Counted from the first letter of the stretch, positions 18,495-29,150 are shown. The stretch: DNA of 61,819 nt from Deinococcus aerolatus (GCF_014647055.1 NZ_BMOL01000018.1:1-61819); one strand, 5' to 3'. Numbers and translations are program-made. The notes: generated by a model not told the origin, from the sequence alone.

Positions 18495-19358
18495 CTACTC
18501 CTTGAGCCCGGTGGTGGACAGGCCCGCTTCCAGAAAGCGCTGCGCGATCAGGTAAGCGATCAGGGCGGGAACGGCCGCGAGGGTGGTGGCGGCCATCAAT
18601 TTGCCGTATTCGGTCACGTAACGCTGCGAGAAGGTGGTGATGCCCACCGGCAGGGTCATCTTGTCCACGTCGGTAACGGTGTACAGCGGCCACAGGAAGT
18701 TGTTCCACGACCCCATGAAGGCGAACACCGCCAGCGTCGCGAGTGCCGGAACACTCAGCGGCAAGATGATGCGCCACAGGATCTGCAGGCTGCCCGCCCC
18801 GTCCAGCCTCGCGGCCTCTTCCAGTTCGCGCGGGATGCCGATAAAGAACTGCCGCAGCAGGAAGACCCCGAAGACCCCGCTCAGGCCCGGCCAGATCAGC
18901 GCGTGGTACGAATTGATCCACTCAAAATTGAGCATCATGATGTAGGTGGGAACCAGGGTCACGATGCCGGGAATCATCAGACTCGACAGAATGAACCAGA
19001 ACCAGCCGTTGCGGCCCGGAAAGCGCATGCGGGCCAGTGGGTAGGCGGTCAGCGCGCACAGGGCGACGTGCAGCCCGGTAAAGGCCAGGGCCACGTACAG
19101 CGAATTCCAGGTCCAGCGCAGGATGTTGCCGTCCGGCGAGGTCAGAATCTCGCGGTAATTGTCCAGGGTGGGCTGCGTCGGGATCCACTGCACCGGCGTG
19201 GCGATGGCGTCGGCCTCGGGCTTCAGAGAGGTGGAGAGCATCCAGTACACCGGGGCCAGAAAGATGACGGCCAGCACACACAGCAGCAGGAAACGTGGAA
19301 TGTCGCGCGGCAGCAGCCGGCGGCGCCTGGGTGGGTGGGCGGGGGTGAGACCCGTCAC
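18495..19358 (-). CDS. Carbohydrate ABC transporter permease (MalG type)
   Basis: A 287-aa permease with six membrane segments, the CUT1-family SLKPEADAI periplasmic region and the ATPase-contacting loop [14 protein letters not shown]. Its start overlaps the preceding permease gene by 4 bases, and the secreted GH43 gene begins 2 bases after its stop. It forms half of the pore for the sugar captured by the binding protein at 20397-21731. Context with two GH43 enzymes suggests a pentose oligosaccharide such as arabino- or xylo-oligosaccharide as cargo. The ATPase must come from another locus. Confidence 0.93.
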   Translation of the reverse strand: MTGLTPAHPPRRRRLLPRDIPRFLLLCVLAVIFLAPVYWMLSTSLKPEADAIATPVQWIPTQPTLDNYREILTSPDGNILRWTWNSLYVALAFTGLHVALCALTAYPLARMRFPGRNGWFWFILSSLMIPGIVTLVPTYIMMLNFEWINSYHALIWPGLSGVFGVFLLRQFFIGIPRELEEAARLDGAGSLQILWRIILPLSVPALATLAVFAFMGSWNNFLWPLYTVTDVDKMTLPVGITTFSQRYVTEYGKLMAATTLAAVPALIAYLIAQRFLEAGLSTTGLKE

Positions 19359-20302
19359 GCCCCGTCTCCCTTCACGTCGCGCGCCATGATGCCGAACTGC
19401 GCGGCGGTGAAGATCAGCATGATCAGCCCGAAGACAAAACCCATCGCGGCGGCGCTGGAGTACTGCGCGTTGCTAAAGCCCTCCTCGGTGATGTACTGAA
19501 TCACGCTCTGGGTGGAGCGGCTCGGGCCACCGCCCGTGATCAGCAGCGACTGACCGAACAGCTGGAAAGACGACAACGCAGTCGTGACGAACACGAACAG
19601 CGTGACCGGGGCCAGCAGCGGCAGGGTGATGAAGCGCAGGCTCTGCCACGGCGTGGCGCCGTCCAGCGAGGCCGCCTCGTACAGGCTGAGCGGCACGTTG
19701 CCCAGCGCGGCCAGGTACAGCGTCATGTTGAAGCCCAGGGTCCACCACACCGTCCCGACCACAATCGGCACCCAGGCCAGGCCCTCGGTGGACAGCCAGG
19801 GGATGGGTGGGGCGCCCAGCAGCGCGTCACGCGCGGCATTGACCAGCCCGATCTGGTTGTCGAACATCCAGCGCCACAGGATGCCCATCACCGAGACCGT
19901 CAGGATGCCGGGCATAAAGAACACTGCCCGGAAGAACGTGCGCCCGAAAATCGGACGGTGCAGCAGCAGCGCCAGTCCCAGCGCCGCGGCCATCAGCAGC
20001 GGCACGCTGACCACCGTGAAAAACGTCGTGTTCCACAGGGTCTTCCAGAAGAAGTCCGCCTGTGGCGTGCCCGGCGTGAACAGGTTGCGGTAGAACTCGG
20101 AGCCCACGAACGTCTTGACCGGATTCAGGAGGTCCCAGCGGTGCAGGCTGATGTACAGGCCGTAGCCGATGGGATACACCGTGAAGACGAAGAACAGCAG
20201 GGCGTGCGGCAACAGGTAGAGGTAGGGTTCCAGCGGAATGCGGCGGCGCGGCGCGGGAGCCGGTGCCGTGGTGGTCCGGGTGGGCGCTCGGGTGATGGTC
20301 AT
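19355..20302 (-). CDS. Carbohydrate ABC transporter permease (MalF type)
   Basis: A 315-aa permease, six membrane segments, with a proline/threonine-rich cytoplasmic N-terminus (MTITRAPTRTTTAPAPAPRR). The EAA-type loop is SLYEAASLDGATPW. It shows the CUT1 signature YPIGYGLYISLHRWD after the first membrane segment and TGGGPSRSTQSVIQYI near the end. It lies 94 bases downstream of the binding-protein gene and overlaps the next permease by 4 bases. Those 94 bases hold no obvious terminator, so all five genes are probably one transcript. Confidence 0.93.
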   Translation of the reverse strand: MTITRAPTRTTTAPAPAPRRRIPLEPYLYLLPHALLFFVFTVYPIGYGLYISLHRWDLLNPVKTFVGSEFYRNLFTPGTPQADFFWKTLWNTTFFTVVSVPLLMAAALGLALLLHRPIFGRTFFRAVFFMPGILTVSVMGILWRWMFDNQIGLVNAARDALLGAPPIPWLSTEGLAWVPIVVGTVWWTLGFNMTLYLAALGNVPLSLYEAASLDGATPWQSLRFITLPLLAPVTLFVFVTTALSSFQLFGQSLLITGGGPSRSTQSVIQYITEEGFSNAQYSSAAAMGFVFGLIMLIFTAAQFGIMARDVKGDGA

Positions 20303-20396
20303 GAACGGAATACCTCGCGCGTGAAGTCGTTCGACAGGGCGGCCCGGACCACCTCATCTCGCCGGGCGAGAAGGAAGGGCCGGGCCACCGCACGCC

Positions 20397-21731
<1,335 letters not shown>

Positions 21732-21848
21732 AACAGGAAACCTCCTGGGAGAACGTGGCCGGGTCACGGAGCGTTCCATGCGGAATCGGATCCACGTGCT
21801 GATGGGCTGCGGGCTATGGCAGACGCGAGTTGATGGTGTTCAGGTTGC

Positions 21849-21877
21849 AGCGTACGCCCATGGGAAAAAATGGTCAA
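21849..21877 (-). promoter_or_regulatory. Putative promoter of the transport/GH43 operon
   Basis: On the minus strand TTGACC (21877-21872) and TACGCT (21854-21849) are separated by exactly 17 bases. The -35 matches consensus at five of six positions, the -10 at three. The leader to the ATG at 21731 would be about 110 bases. No clear operator palindrome overlaps it. From 21878 to 22173 I see no gene. Confidence 0.4.
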
Positions 21878-22173
21878 TCAGATTCACGAATACCCAAGAA
21901 AATCTGAGGAATTCGGGGCTGTCCTCACCTGGCAGGGTGGGAGAAAGCAGTGGGCAGGGACGAACAACGGAAGGGCCTGTCAGAGGGGTGCGGCCCGCGC
22001 TGTGGCCTGAAAGGCATTCCAGGTCAACATGGCCTGCTGGCGGGAACCTCATCACGCCGCAGGCCGCGCGGTTCCCGCCGTCGCCGGCAGGCTCGCTCAT
22101 TGAGAGGCTTGTCCAGCAAAACCAACTGTCTCTAGGGGCCAGAGGCCTTTTGGGTGAGGCAGAACCGTTCAGC

Positions 22174-22434
22174 TCAGGTCGTCAGGTCCTCGTCGGCCTC
22201 GCCCATGTTGGTGCTGGGCGGATCGCTCGCGTCCATCGTTCCTTTCAGGGCGACATCATGCTCGTCCATGCCGCGCAGCTTGTAGGCGCCAGCCTCACTG
22301 CTCTCGGCCTCGACCCTGGCCTTCAGTTCCTCGCGCTCGTCAACGTGGCCCATAAACTGCAACTCCACGTTGGTGGGCTCATGTTTCTCGTCGGCCGCAG
22401 CCTCGGGATCATGGCGGTCAGCATTCTGGGTCAT
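22174..22434 (-). CDS. Small acidic hypothetical protein
   Basis: An 86-aa, strongly acidic, hydrophilic protein with no membrane segment or cysteine. The centre reads HVDEREELKARVEAESSEAG and the end GTMDASDPPSTNMGEADEDLTT. TAGGGG precedes the ATG by a few bases. The composition suggests an unstructured cytoplasmic protein. I do not recognise a named family. Single gene between two minus-strand genes; it ends 297 bases before the promoter region of the transport operon. Confidence 0.6.
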   Translation of the reverse strand: MTQNADRHDPEAAADEKHEPTNVELQFMGHVDEREELKARVEAESSEAGAYKLRGMDEHDVALKGTMDASDPPSTNMGEADEDLTT

Positions 22435-22822
22435 ACCCCTACCATACGCTGCCAGGGATCAGGACGGCTTTTGACAACCACTGCTTACCTACCACCTGCA
22501 CAAGCAGATTCAGGGCAAGCGGCTGTCTCACCGTTGTTGGAGCACCCTCACGTGCTGCTTCACGGCGCGTTGGAGTACGCTGTGCGGCTGGCACGGCTAC
22601 CCCGCAACGTGACGGACACCGGCAAGGTGCCGGAACGGTCCACACCACAGGCAGAAATGAAGGTCTGGAGGACCAGGCAGGGCGGCTTGTTCCTCAAGCA
22701 ACCCCGCTCCACCGTCTGTATGCCTGGTTCTGCCTCGCCCTGGCGATGGGGAGGCGGCGCTGTGCTGTCCTGGAATCTACCAGCTGTGTACCTTTGGCCG
22801 CTGTTGACCTCTGAACTATGCG
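22435..22822. other. Gap without a recognised gene
   Basis: About 390 bases between two minus-strand genes. Open frames that cross it do not resemble known proteins and have no plausible start signals. No tRNA-like or strong hairpin structure seen. Confidence 0.4.
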
Positions 22823-23926
22823 CTACGCGCGCTCCTGCACACCGCTCGCCCCCGTTGTCCTGCGGCCTCCGTCTGGGTTCCGGCCCCTGCCGGAGTGACG
22901 CTGCATCTTCAACCGGGTCGCCTCGGCGGCCGCTCCAAAGTCGATCAGGCCTGCCTCGATGTTCTCCACGGTCAGCACAGGTTGTTCCATCGCCAGCACA
23001 CCCTGGCATGGTGCGGGCAACAGACGGTAGAAGGCCGCCTCCCGGCAGAGCTCCTCATAATGGGCGTCAACATTCTCAGGCACCCAGTCTGGGTTCAACT
23101 GGCGCACCATCAGGTATTCCAGCAGCGTGGGCTCCCCACGGTCCATCACGGACAGCAGCGTCCGGGCATAGAAGTGACTGTAAACCCGCCAGGCGGCTGC
23201 CAGGGGCCCACCAGCCCAGTGGGCGATCTCTGGATGGTGGGTGCGCAGTTTCTGGAGCTCCTCTCTGGGCAACACACTCCGTCCGTAACGTTCCTGATCC
23301 AGCACCAGTGACGGACGCACCAGGTCATACAGACCCCGGGCAAAGCACACGACACGCCCCTGGGATTCCCAGCGCCGGAGCGTCTTCCGGGTCTGGTGCT
23401 GGGCGTGTTCGGCACGGGAACCGTAGATCGCTTCGGCCAGGCGCTCCACCGTCATGGGCCAGGCGGCCTGCCGCGCCAGCTGCCAGTCCACATCTACCAC
23501 GGGTGCCCGGACCACTGGGGGAGAGGACCACAGGTCTTCGCCCCGCACCCGGGGCAGCGCGTCTGCCGTGACATCTCCTGATCCTGAGATCAGATGCTGG
23601 TTGTTGAGCAAAAATTGGCGGGCGTCGTCCAGATGGACATAGCGGTGCGCAGTGCGTCCCTGGCCCCGCTGCGCACTCTGGAGGTGATGTCGCTGCACCC
23701 ACCGCTTTAATGCAGCCATGCCTACAGCCGACAGATAGGCCAGATCCGCCAGACTGACCCAGCAGAACCCGGCAGCGCGGGAACCGTACAGGAGGTGAAT
23801 CGCCTCTTCGAGGCTGCATCCAAGTTCTTCAGCGACAAACGCAGGACTCAGGGGGCCGTAGACGTGATGGAGCTGGCGGAGATGTTCGTTGGGTGGGAGC
23901 GGGCGGGCGGTATGGTTCGAGGTCAA
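22823..23926 (-). CDS. Hypothetical protein with several helix-turn-helix-like segments
   Basis: About 367 aa. The N-terminal third reads like a winged helix (FVAEELGCSLEEAIHLLYG), followed by a MerR/excisionase-like segment (LAYLSAVGMAALKRWVQRHHL and RTAHRYVHLDDARQFLL). A further segment (MTVERLAEAIYGS then TRKTLRRWESQGRVVCFARGLYDLV) again looks like a winged helix. The C-terminal 150 residues have no recognised fold. It is probably a DNA-binding protein of unknown target. I prefer a TTG start at 23926: TACTAT (23938-23933) lies 6 bases upstream as in other leaderless genes here. An ATG at 23980 would add 18 residues. Confidence 0.6.
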   Translation of the reverse strand: MTSNHTARPLPPNEHLRQLHHVYGPLSPAFVAEELGCSLEEAIHLLYGSRAAGFCWVSLADLAYLSAVGMAALKRWVQRHHLQSAQRGQGRTAHRYVHLDDARQFLLNNQHLISGSGDVTADALPRVRGEDLWSSPPVVRAPVVDVDWQLARQAAWPMTVERLAEAIYGSRAEHAQHQTRKTLRRWESQGRVVCFARGLYDLVRPSLVLDQERYGRSVLPREELQKLRTHHPEIAHWAGGPLAAAWRVYSHFYARTLLSVMDRGEPTLLEYLMVRQLNPDWVPENVDAHYEELCREAAFYRLLPAPCQGVLAMEQPVLTVENIEAGLIDFGAAAEATRLKMQRHSGRGRNPDGGRRTTGASGVQERA

Positions 23927-24322
23927 GTCTCTATAGTATCCGTATCTTGGTCCAAGGTGCAAAACCAGCAGACGCAGCATCAGGCTGCGGCCTTCACGTA
24001 GATCTGAAGGGGGCAGGTGCGGCACGAACTGCGGCCCTCTGGCCCAGGTGCTTGTTCTGGCCGCGGGCCTGTAGACACTCACGGTGGTGTTCTCAGGGGA
24101 TCAGACCCGCCTGAACCACTGGGCTTCCGAATATCAAGGGCAAAGTTCCGTCGGGTCGGGACCCCGCAGGCTGTGGATGCCGCACCCCGAAACGCTCCAA
24201 AGGTTAAGACTGTATGGACGCTTACTGAACGACAGTTTCAGGCGAAATCCTGCGGCCGCGTGACATGCTTCACCCACCAGAGAACGTCCCTTCTGGTCAA
24301 TCCCGTCCTGGAGGACCCTGCC
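23927..24322. other. Divergent intergenic region
   Basis: About 395 bases between the starts of the helix-turn-helix gene (minus) and the WGxxGxxG gene (plus). The TACTAT at 23933-23938 is the only promoter-like element I can name. No gene-like frame is evident. Confidence 0.35.
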
Positions 24323-24562
24323 ATGAAACGAATGATTCAGTCCACACTGCTGCTGTCCCTGCTGCTCGCCCCGGTCCCGGCCCTTGCCCAGACCGACACC
24401 ACCACCACGGGAACGACGACCACCGCCACCACCTCGGACGACGGCTTTGACTGGGGCTGGCTGGGCCTGCTCGGCCTGCTGGGTCTGGCGGGGCTGCGCC
24501 GTAGAGATGATCGGACGTATCCTGCAGGCACCACCCACACCACTGGGACTGGACCGCGCTAA
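24323..24562 (+). CDS. WGxxGxxG-type small exported protein
   Basis: A 79-aa protein: a signal peptide (MKRMIQSTLLLSLLLAPVPALAQ), a threonine-rich stretch, an acidic DDGFDWGWLGLLGLLG block, one short hydrophobic helix and a basic LRRRDD stop-transfer end followed by a polar tail. This tripartite end (motif, helix, arginines) is the WGxxGxxG family pattern, reminiscent of sorting signals. GGAGGA lies 7 bases before the ATG. Function unknown; probably a small envelope protein anchored by its C-terminal helix. Confidence 0.75.
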   Translation: MKRMIQSTLLLSLLLAPVPALAQTDTTTTGTTTTATTSDDGFDWGWLGLLGLLGLAGLRRRDDRTYPAGTTHTTGTGPR

Positions 24563-24603
24563 AGATCCCACCTGTCGTATAAGAAGGTTCTGTCAACTTA
24601 AGT

Positions 24604-24656
24604 CCGACGAGACGTGTCGTTCAGCGTTATTGCTGCTGAATGACACGTCCCGTCGG
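24604..24656. repeat. Near-perfect 22-bp inverted repeat (hairpin)
   Basis: Arm 24604-24625 (begins CCGACGAGACGTGTC) and arm 24635-24656 (ends GACACGTCCCGTCGG) pair at about 20 of 22 positions across a 9-base loop. No T-run follows on either strand. It stands just upstream of an IS630 remnant and just after the WGxxGxxG gene. It may be an IS-end relic or a transcript-protecting hairpin. Confidence 0.6.
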
Positions 24657-24703
24657 TTAAGGGGAGGACGGCGAGAACGCACCGTCACCGCGGTTGAAGC
24701 CAG

Positions 24704-25009
24704 ACATTTCAAAAAGCCGTCGCTTGGTTGTACGGCAGCCCCATCACGCCCGTGGAGCGCTACCTCGAGAAGCAGCGTCTGGGAACGCTGGACCAAATTG
24801 AGCGATGTTCAGGGCGTCCTCGACGCGTGACCTTCAGTGGCGAACAACAGCTCGTGAATCAGCTGAAAGAGCATCAGGACGTGACGTTGACCGAGCATGC
24901 CCGGATGCGCGAATATGCCCTGGGCCTCCAGGTGAGTTGTAAGACGGTGGATCGGGTGTTCAGGCGTTACTGGATCGCCCATAAACAACACTGGTGGCCA
25001 GCGAATTGA
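24704..25009 (+). pseudogene. IS630-family transposase, N-terminal remnant
   Basis: An open frame reads TFQKAVAWLYGSPITPVERY, then LGTLDQIERCSGRPRRVTFS, then helix-turn-helix text LQVSCKTVDRVFRRYWIAHK before TGA at 25009. This is the DNA-binding half of an IS630/Tc1-type transposase, which normally continues into a DDE catalytic domain that is missing here. A stop (TGA at 24695-24697) precedes the frame in phase and no credible start exists. Remnant of an old insertion. Confidence 0.6.
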
Positions 25010-25559
25010 GCGCGTCTTGACACAGGTCCCCTGAGTAAGCCAGCGGGATCGAAGCGGCCAGTCTCCCGCCCCTGACCAAATGAGCCAGCATATGCCGTCG
25101 TAATGGCTGACGCACCAGACCCATGGTCAGGGGATTGGGAATGCGTTGCGGCCGTGCCGTGCTCGGCAGCTGCAAACGGGTGCGTCTGCCGATCACCGGG
25201 CGCCCGCTCGTCTGCTGAATCCTCAGACCAAAGTAGAGTCGGACATGCCCAACTGATGAATGGCAAAGAAGGAGACAGCAAGTCGCCTTGAGCAGATATC
25301 GAAGGGGCTCAATTTCCAGCCTCCTTACCTGAAACGCGGAACGAAGCACTCAGCAGCTTGATCAGGCAGGAGAACGTGGGAGCGCCCATCGCAGCGCATG
25401 GCCGGGCTGCTCCGTACCGGACCGCAGGATGCGCTCAGCAGCCGTGAGCTTTCACGATCAAGAGTGCTGAGCGGCGTAAAAGACCTGCCCCCTGGCCTTC
25501 CTGCCCTCTGGCCCTGGGGGCATTGACGGCACCAAGAGCTCTGGGTCACGGTCAGTCCC
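25010..25559. other. Gap without a recognised gene
   Basis: About 550 bases after the IS630 remnant. Frames on both strands are open for about 100 codons but none resembles a known protein or carries a convincing start. It is probably eroded mobile-element or spacer DNA. Confidence 0.35.
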
Positions 25560-26081
25560 TCAGTCTCCCCGGGAATTCGTGTCGAGCTGGCGGGCGGCCA
25601 CGGCAGCCGCCAGACCGCCGGCCAGATACCAGGCTGCCGTCAGGAGCGGCGTTCTTGGCGAGCGAGCGCCGGGCTGGCCGCCCAGCCCCAGGGGCCGGGG
25701 CAAGGCCACCGCGCCCAGGCCTGCGGCCAGTCCCAGCAACCCGCCGCGCTGCCACGCGCCCTGCCGCGGTCCCAGCCCCACCAGGCCGTAATACAGCGTG
25801 TTGGACAGCAGGTCCCCCAGCAGCGTCCAGCGGTACAGCGCCGCGCCGCGAGGGGGATCTACATTCAGCGCCTGCAGCGAGCCGGCCAGGGCGCGCTCCC
25901 CGATCACCTCGATGCGGGGCGCGTGCGGCAACACCCGCCGGACCCCCTCATTGAGCGCGGTCACGGTAAGCGCGCCCGCCATGCCGATCAGCCCCAGGCG
26001 CAGCAGGCGGGCGCGGCGACGCTGGGTATTGGTGGCGGGCGTAGCAGCATTGGACAGGTGGGACGTATCGTCAGAACTCAT
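25560..26081 (-). CDS. Hypothetical membrane protein
   Basis: A 173-aa protein with a polar, arginine-ending N-terminus (NTQRRRARLLRLG), a first hydrophobic helix (about 30-45) and at least two more hydrophobic, glycine-rich stretches (about 90-130 and 145-165). GAGG precedes the ATG at 26081. It begins 46 bases after the stop of the YidD gene on the same strand, so the two are probably co-transcribed. No family recognised; inner-membrane location is inferred. Confidence 0.6.
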   Translation of the reverse strand: MSSDDTSHLSNAATPATNTQRRRARLLRLGLIGMAGALTVTALNEGVRRVLPHAPRIEVIGERALAGSLQALNVDPPRGAALYRWTLLGDLLSNTLYYGLVGLGPRQGAWQRGGLLGLAAGLGAVALPRPLGLGGQPGARSPRTPLLTAAWYLAGGLAAAVAARQLDTNSRGD

Positions 26082-26127
26082 GGTGACCTCCTGGGCCGCG
26101 CGGTGACGGCACAGTTGCGCGGCGGGC

Positions 26128-26424
26128 TTAGCCGCAGCGGAATGGAATGGGCAGAGGGCCGCAGCAGCACACGCCCCGGACGCGCGCCCCGCCGGTCAGC
26201 TGGTCGGACAGATGGCCGTAGGCCTGACGGCAGGCCGCGAAGCGGGCCGCGATGGCCGGAGCCCCTGCGCCCAGGCCATGCTCCCGGACCGTGCGCGCAA
26301 TGGCGGCCGAGCAGGACTCGCCCCCATAGAAGGCGGCGTGGGCGCAGCGGAAGCCCTTGTGGGGCGACAGCCAGCGCTGGTAGAGCCCGATTCCGGTCAG
26401 GGCAGAGGCGTCGATGCTGGGCAT
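26128..26424 (-). CDS. yidD: Membrane protein insertion efficiency factor YidD-like
   Basis: A 98-aa protein with the YidD core GLYQRWLSPHKGFRCAHAAF followed by GGESCSAAIARTVREHGL. The two conserved cysteines of the haemolytic/YidD domain are present, and a cysteine-rich end (VRGVCCCGPLPIPFRC) follows. Classical YidD has RCRFYPTCSxYA at this place, so this is the divergent subtype. YidD assists membrane-protein insertion with YidC. It is not next to rpmH-rnpA-yidC here, but next to a small membrane protein gene. Confidence 0.72.
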   Translation of the reverse strand: MPSIDASALTGIGLYQRWLSPHKGFRCAHAAFYGGESCSAAIARTVREHGLGAGAPAIAARFAACRQAYGHLSDQLTGGARVRGVCCCGPLPIPFRCG

Positions 26425-26656
26425 ACGCTCAGCCTAGGTGCAGCGGGGGAGGGCGCAGTTGAGGGAAGCATGAAGGAGACGCGATGAAACCATGCCCGCG
26501 CCGGGTGGACCGCCGCGTCTGGGGACCGCCGGGTGTCCGGCTGGACCGGGGGGTCTAGACCGTTCCTTTCAAATTGATGAACGGGCCAGCAAGGCAAGGC
26601 CCCGGACTGGACCATATGTTCTAGACCACCGACGTTCCATCCACTGGAGGTTTATC

Positions 26657-27319
26657 GTGTCGCACCGCTTTCCCCTGTTCCTTGTGCTTACGCTCGCGGC
26701 GGCCGCGACGGCCCTCCTGAAAGGCCCCCGCCATCCCCTGCGTCCTTCCTCTGCCCAGGACGGCGTGGGCCCCCTGATCCGCCGGCGCTACTGGGTGGAG
26801 CTGACGGGCTCCGGCCGGCCGGCCGGGGAGGTGGCCCGCCACTGGCGCACGCATCTCGCGGACCACGCACCGAAAGGGCTGATCTGGTTCCGGGGCCTGG
26901 ACCATCCCATTCCGCCAGTCGAGCAGGGAGACCGCCTGTGGCTCCGGATTTTCCTGATCCGGCGAGGGCGGGTGGTGGTGGAACACGTCGGTTCCCTGGG
27001 CTTCCGGGTCCGGACCCTGCGGCTGCACCCGGAGGCCGGCACCACCGACTTCCGCGTCATTCCGGGAGCGGCGCCCGGAGACCTGACGCTGCAGATCGAG
27101 TCGCTGCTGCGCAGCAGCTCCACCTTCGATCTGCTGGCCTACGTCCTGGGCGTTCATGCCGCGCAGCGCCTCAGCTGGCAACGGACGCTGGAAAGCGTGG
27201 CCCGGTACGCGGGCGGCCGGGTGGTCAGCCAGGGCACCGAGACCCTGGAGATGCCCGTGCTGCAGCACACCTTCACCCTGCCAGAGCCGCCAGAGGGAGG
27301 CCCGGAGGCGGCGCATTGA
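26657..27319 (+). CDS. DUF1990 (UPF0548) family protein
   Basis: A 220-aa protein with one N-terminal hydrophobic segment (FPLFLVLTLAAAATALL) that could be an uncleaved anchor, followed by a DUF1990-like domain: GDRLWLRIFLIRRGRVVVEHVG, then LGFRVRTLRLHPEAGTTDF and SSSTFDLLAYVLGVHAAQRLSW (read piecewise). The start is GTG at 26657 behind CTGGAGG at 6 bases; a frame open to 26492 has no similarity. Function unknown. Single gene, convergent with the acyl-CoA ligase gene. Confidence 0.75.
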   Translation: MSHRFPLFLVLTLAAAATALLKGPRHPLRPSSAQDGVGPLIRRRYWVELTGSGRPAGEVARHWRTHLADHAPKGLIWFRGLDHPIPPVEQGDRLWLRIFLIRRGRVVVEHVGSLGFRVRTLRLHPEAGTTDFRVIPGAAPGDLTLQIESLLRSSSTFDLLAYVLGVHAAQRLSWQRTLESVARYAGGRVVSQGTETLEMPVLQHTFTLPEPPEGGPEAAH

Positions 27320-27437
27320 TCTTGTGGCAACGGAACGACTGGCTGCACGGCCCATCCAGGGCAGGCAGGTTCGGAGGGCGCATACGACTGTGAAGATCAG
27401 GCGGCCTTCGCTTGCTTACGATAAGAAGCAGGACTGC

Positions 27438-29150
27438 TCAGGCGTTCCTCACGTCCGCGTCCCGGGCGGCGTCCTGCATCGCCCGCCACGCCACCTTGCC
27501 GGTTGCGCCGCGCGGCAGGGCACCCACAAACTGCACCTCGCGCGGGGCCTTGTAGTGGGCCATGTGTTCGCGCGCCCACGCGATCAGTTCCGCCTCATCC
27601 TGGCGCGCGCCGGGGCGGGCCACGATCACCGCGCGCACCCGCTCGCCGGTCCGCCCGTCGGGCACCGCGATCACGCAGGCCTCCTGCACGGCAGGGTGGG
27701 CGTGCAGCAGCGCCTCTATCTCAGCAGGCCAGACCTTCATGCCGCCCACGTTCACCATGCGCTTGAGCCGGTCGACGAAGAAGAAATACCCCTCCTCGTC
27801 CACGTAGCCCAGGTCCCCGGTGCGGAAGAACTGCAGGCCGTCAAGCTCCATGAAGGCTTCGGCGGTGGCCTCGGGCCTGTTCCGGTAGCCCCGGAACACC
27901 TGCGGCCCGCGTGTCACGATTTCCCCGACCTCGCCCGCCGGGCATTCCTGACCCGTTTCCGGGTCGACGATGCGTGAGTCCACGTCGAACACCGGGAGGC
28001 CCAGGCACTGCAGCTTGGGGCGGTGCATGGGGTTGAAGTGGCTCTGCGAGATGGTCTCGGTCAGGCCGTAGCCCTCCACGAAGGTCAGGCCGCTCAGGTC
28101 ACGCAGCTGCCGCGCCAGCGCTTCGGGCATCGCCGCGCCGCCCCCCACGATCATCCGCAGCGTGGGCAGGTCGGCGGCCGACAGGTCCGGCAGGCTCAGC
28201 AGGTCCACCACCAGCGTCGTGATGGCAAACCACACGGTCACGCCCTGGGTCCGGGTCAGCTGTCTGGCCAGCGCCTTGTCCCAGCGGGCCATCATCACCA
28301 CGCGGTTGCCCAGGTACAGGCCCATCAGCATGTCGTGGATGAACGCCGAGACGTGAAACAGCGGCAGTGTCATCAGCAGCACGTCGGCAGGGTTCGCGCC
28401 GCGCATCACCGCGCTGCCGGTCACATTGGCCTGCACGCCGCCGTGGGTGTGCATCGCGCCCTTGGGCTTGCCGGTGGTGCCGCTGGTGTAGGGCAGCGCG
28501 GCCAGGTCATCCGACGTCACTGCTGCCACCGGCGCGGGCGCGGCCCTCAGGGCCGTCTGCCAGTCCACATCTCCGGCCTGAAGGTCAGGCCTGGCGTCCA
28601 GTCCCGCCGGCAGCGGCAGCGTCGTGCCTTCCGACAGGTCCGCGACGACGGCGTGGACCAGCCCCGCCGCCCTGAGGGCCGGGTACTGCTCGCCGCCCAG
28701 CAGGCCAACCGAGATGCCCGCGTCTTCCAGGAAGTAGCGGTACTCGTCGGCTCCGAGCATGGGGGGCAGCGGCACCAGCACCGCGCCCAGCCGCCAGATC
28801 GCGTGCGCCGCCGCCACCCACTGCGGGCTGTTCTGCATGGCGATCAGCACCCGGTCTCCCCGCTGCACGCCCGCGGCCGCCAGGTGACCGCTCAGCGCGT
28901 CGGTCTCGGCCAGCAGCTCACGGTACCGGACCTCCCGGCCGTAGTACCACAGCGCCGCCTTGCCGGGGTACCGGCGGGCCGACACCTGCAGGTTGTCGTA
29001 CAGGCTGGTCTGCGGCACATCCAGGCTGACCGGCAGCCCGGGCGGCCAGTAACGGGTGCTGGGGCTGAGAGGCCGGGGTGGCTGCGCGGGGCCGGACCGG
29101 GCCGGATCGGAGTGCGCCGGATCAGAGTGGGCTGGGCCGAACTGGGTCAT
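27438..29150 (-). CDS. AMP-binding acyl-CoA ligase
   Basis: A 570-aa ANL-superfamily ligase. The phosphate loop is YTSGTTGKPKGAMHTHGG, the A5 motif GYGLTET, the A7 motif FFRTGDLGYVDEEGYF and the A10 region GATGKVAWR with the catalytic lysine. It activates a carboxylic acid, probably a long-chain fatty acid, to acyl-AMP and then acyl-CoA. The N-terminus carries an imperfect AHSDP repeat. The ATG at 29150 follows GGGAG. It is divergent from the phosphotriesterase-like gene. Exact chain length preference is not predictable. Confidence 0.88.
   Translation of the reverse strand: MTQFGPAHSDPAHSDPARSGPAQPPRPLSPSTRYWPPGLPVSLDVPQTSLYDNLQVSARRYPGKAALWYYGREVRYRELLAETDALSGHLAAAGVQRGDRVLIAMQNSPQWVAAAHAIWRLGAVLVPLPPMLGADEYRYFLEDAGISVGLLGGEQYPALRAAGLVHAVVADLSEGTTLPLPAGLDARPDLQAGDVDWQTALRAAPAPVAAVTSDDLAALPYTSGTTGKPKGAMHTHGGVQANVTGSAVMRGANPADVLLMTLPLFHVSAFIHDMLMGLYLGNRVVMMARWDKALARQLTRTQGVTVWFAITTLVVDLLSLPDLSAADLPTLRMIVGGGAAMPEALARQLRDLSGLTFVEGYGLTETISQSHFNPMHRPKLQCLGLPVFDVDSRIVDPETGQECPAGEVGEIVTRGPQVFRGYRNRPEATAEAFMELDGLQFFRTGDLGYVDEEGYFFFVDRLKRMVNVGGMKVWPAEIEALLHAHPAVQEACVIAVPDGRTGERVRAVIVARPGARQDEAELIAWAREHMAHYKAPREVQFVGALPRGATGKVAWRAMQDAARDADVRNA

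Noticed and set aside
21778..23571. A 597-codon plus-strand open frame
   Set aside because: It overlaps several minus-strand genes antisense, has no similarity I recognise and the composition of a GC-rich shadow frame.
24960..25349. Overlapping minus-strand frames of 104-129 codons
   Set aside because: Neither shows a transposase motif or any known domain; the region is probably eroded.
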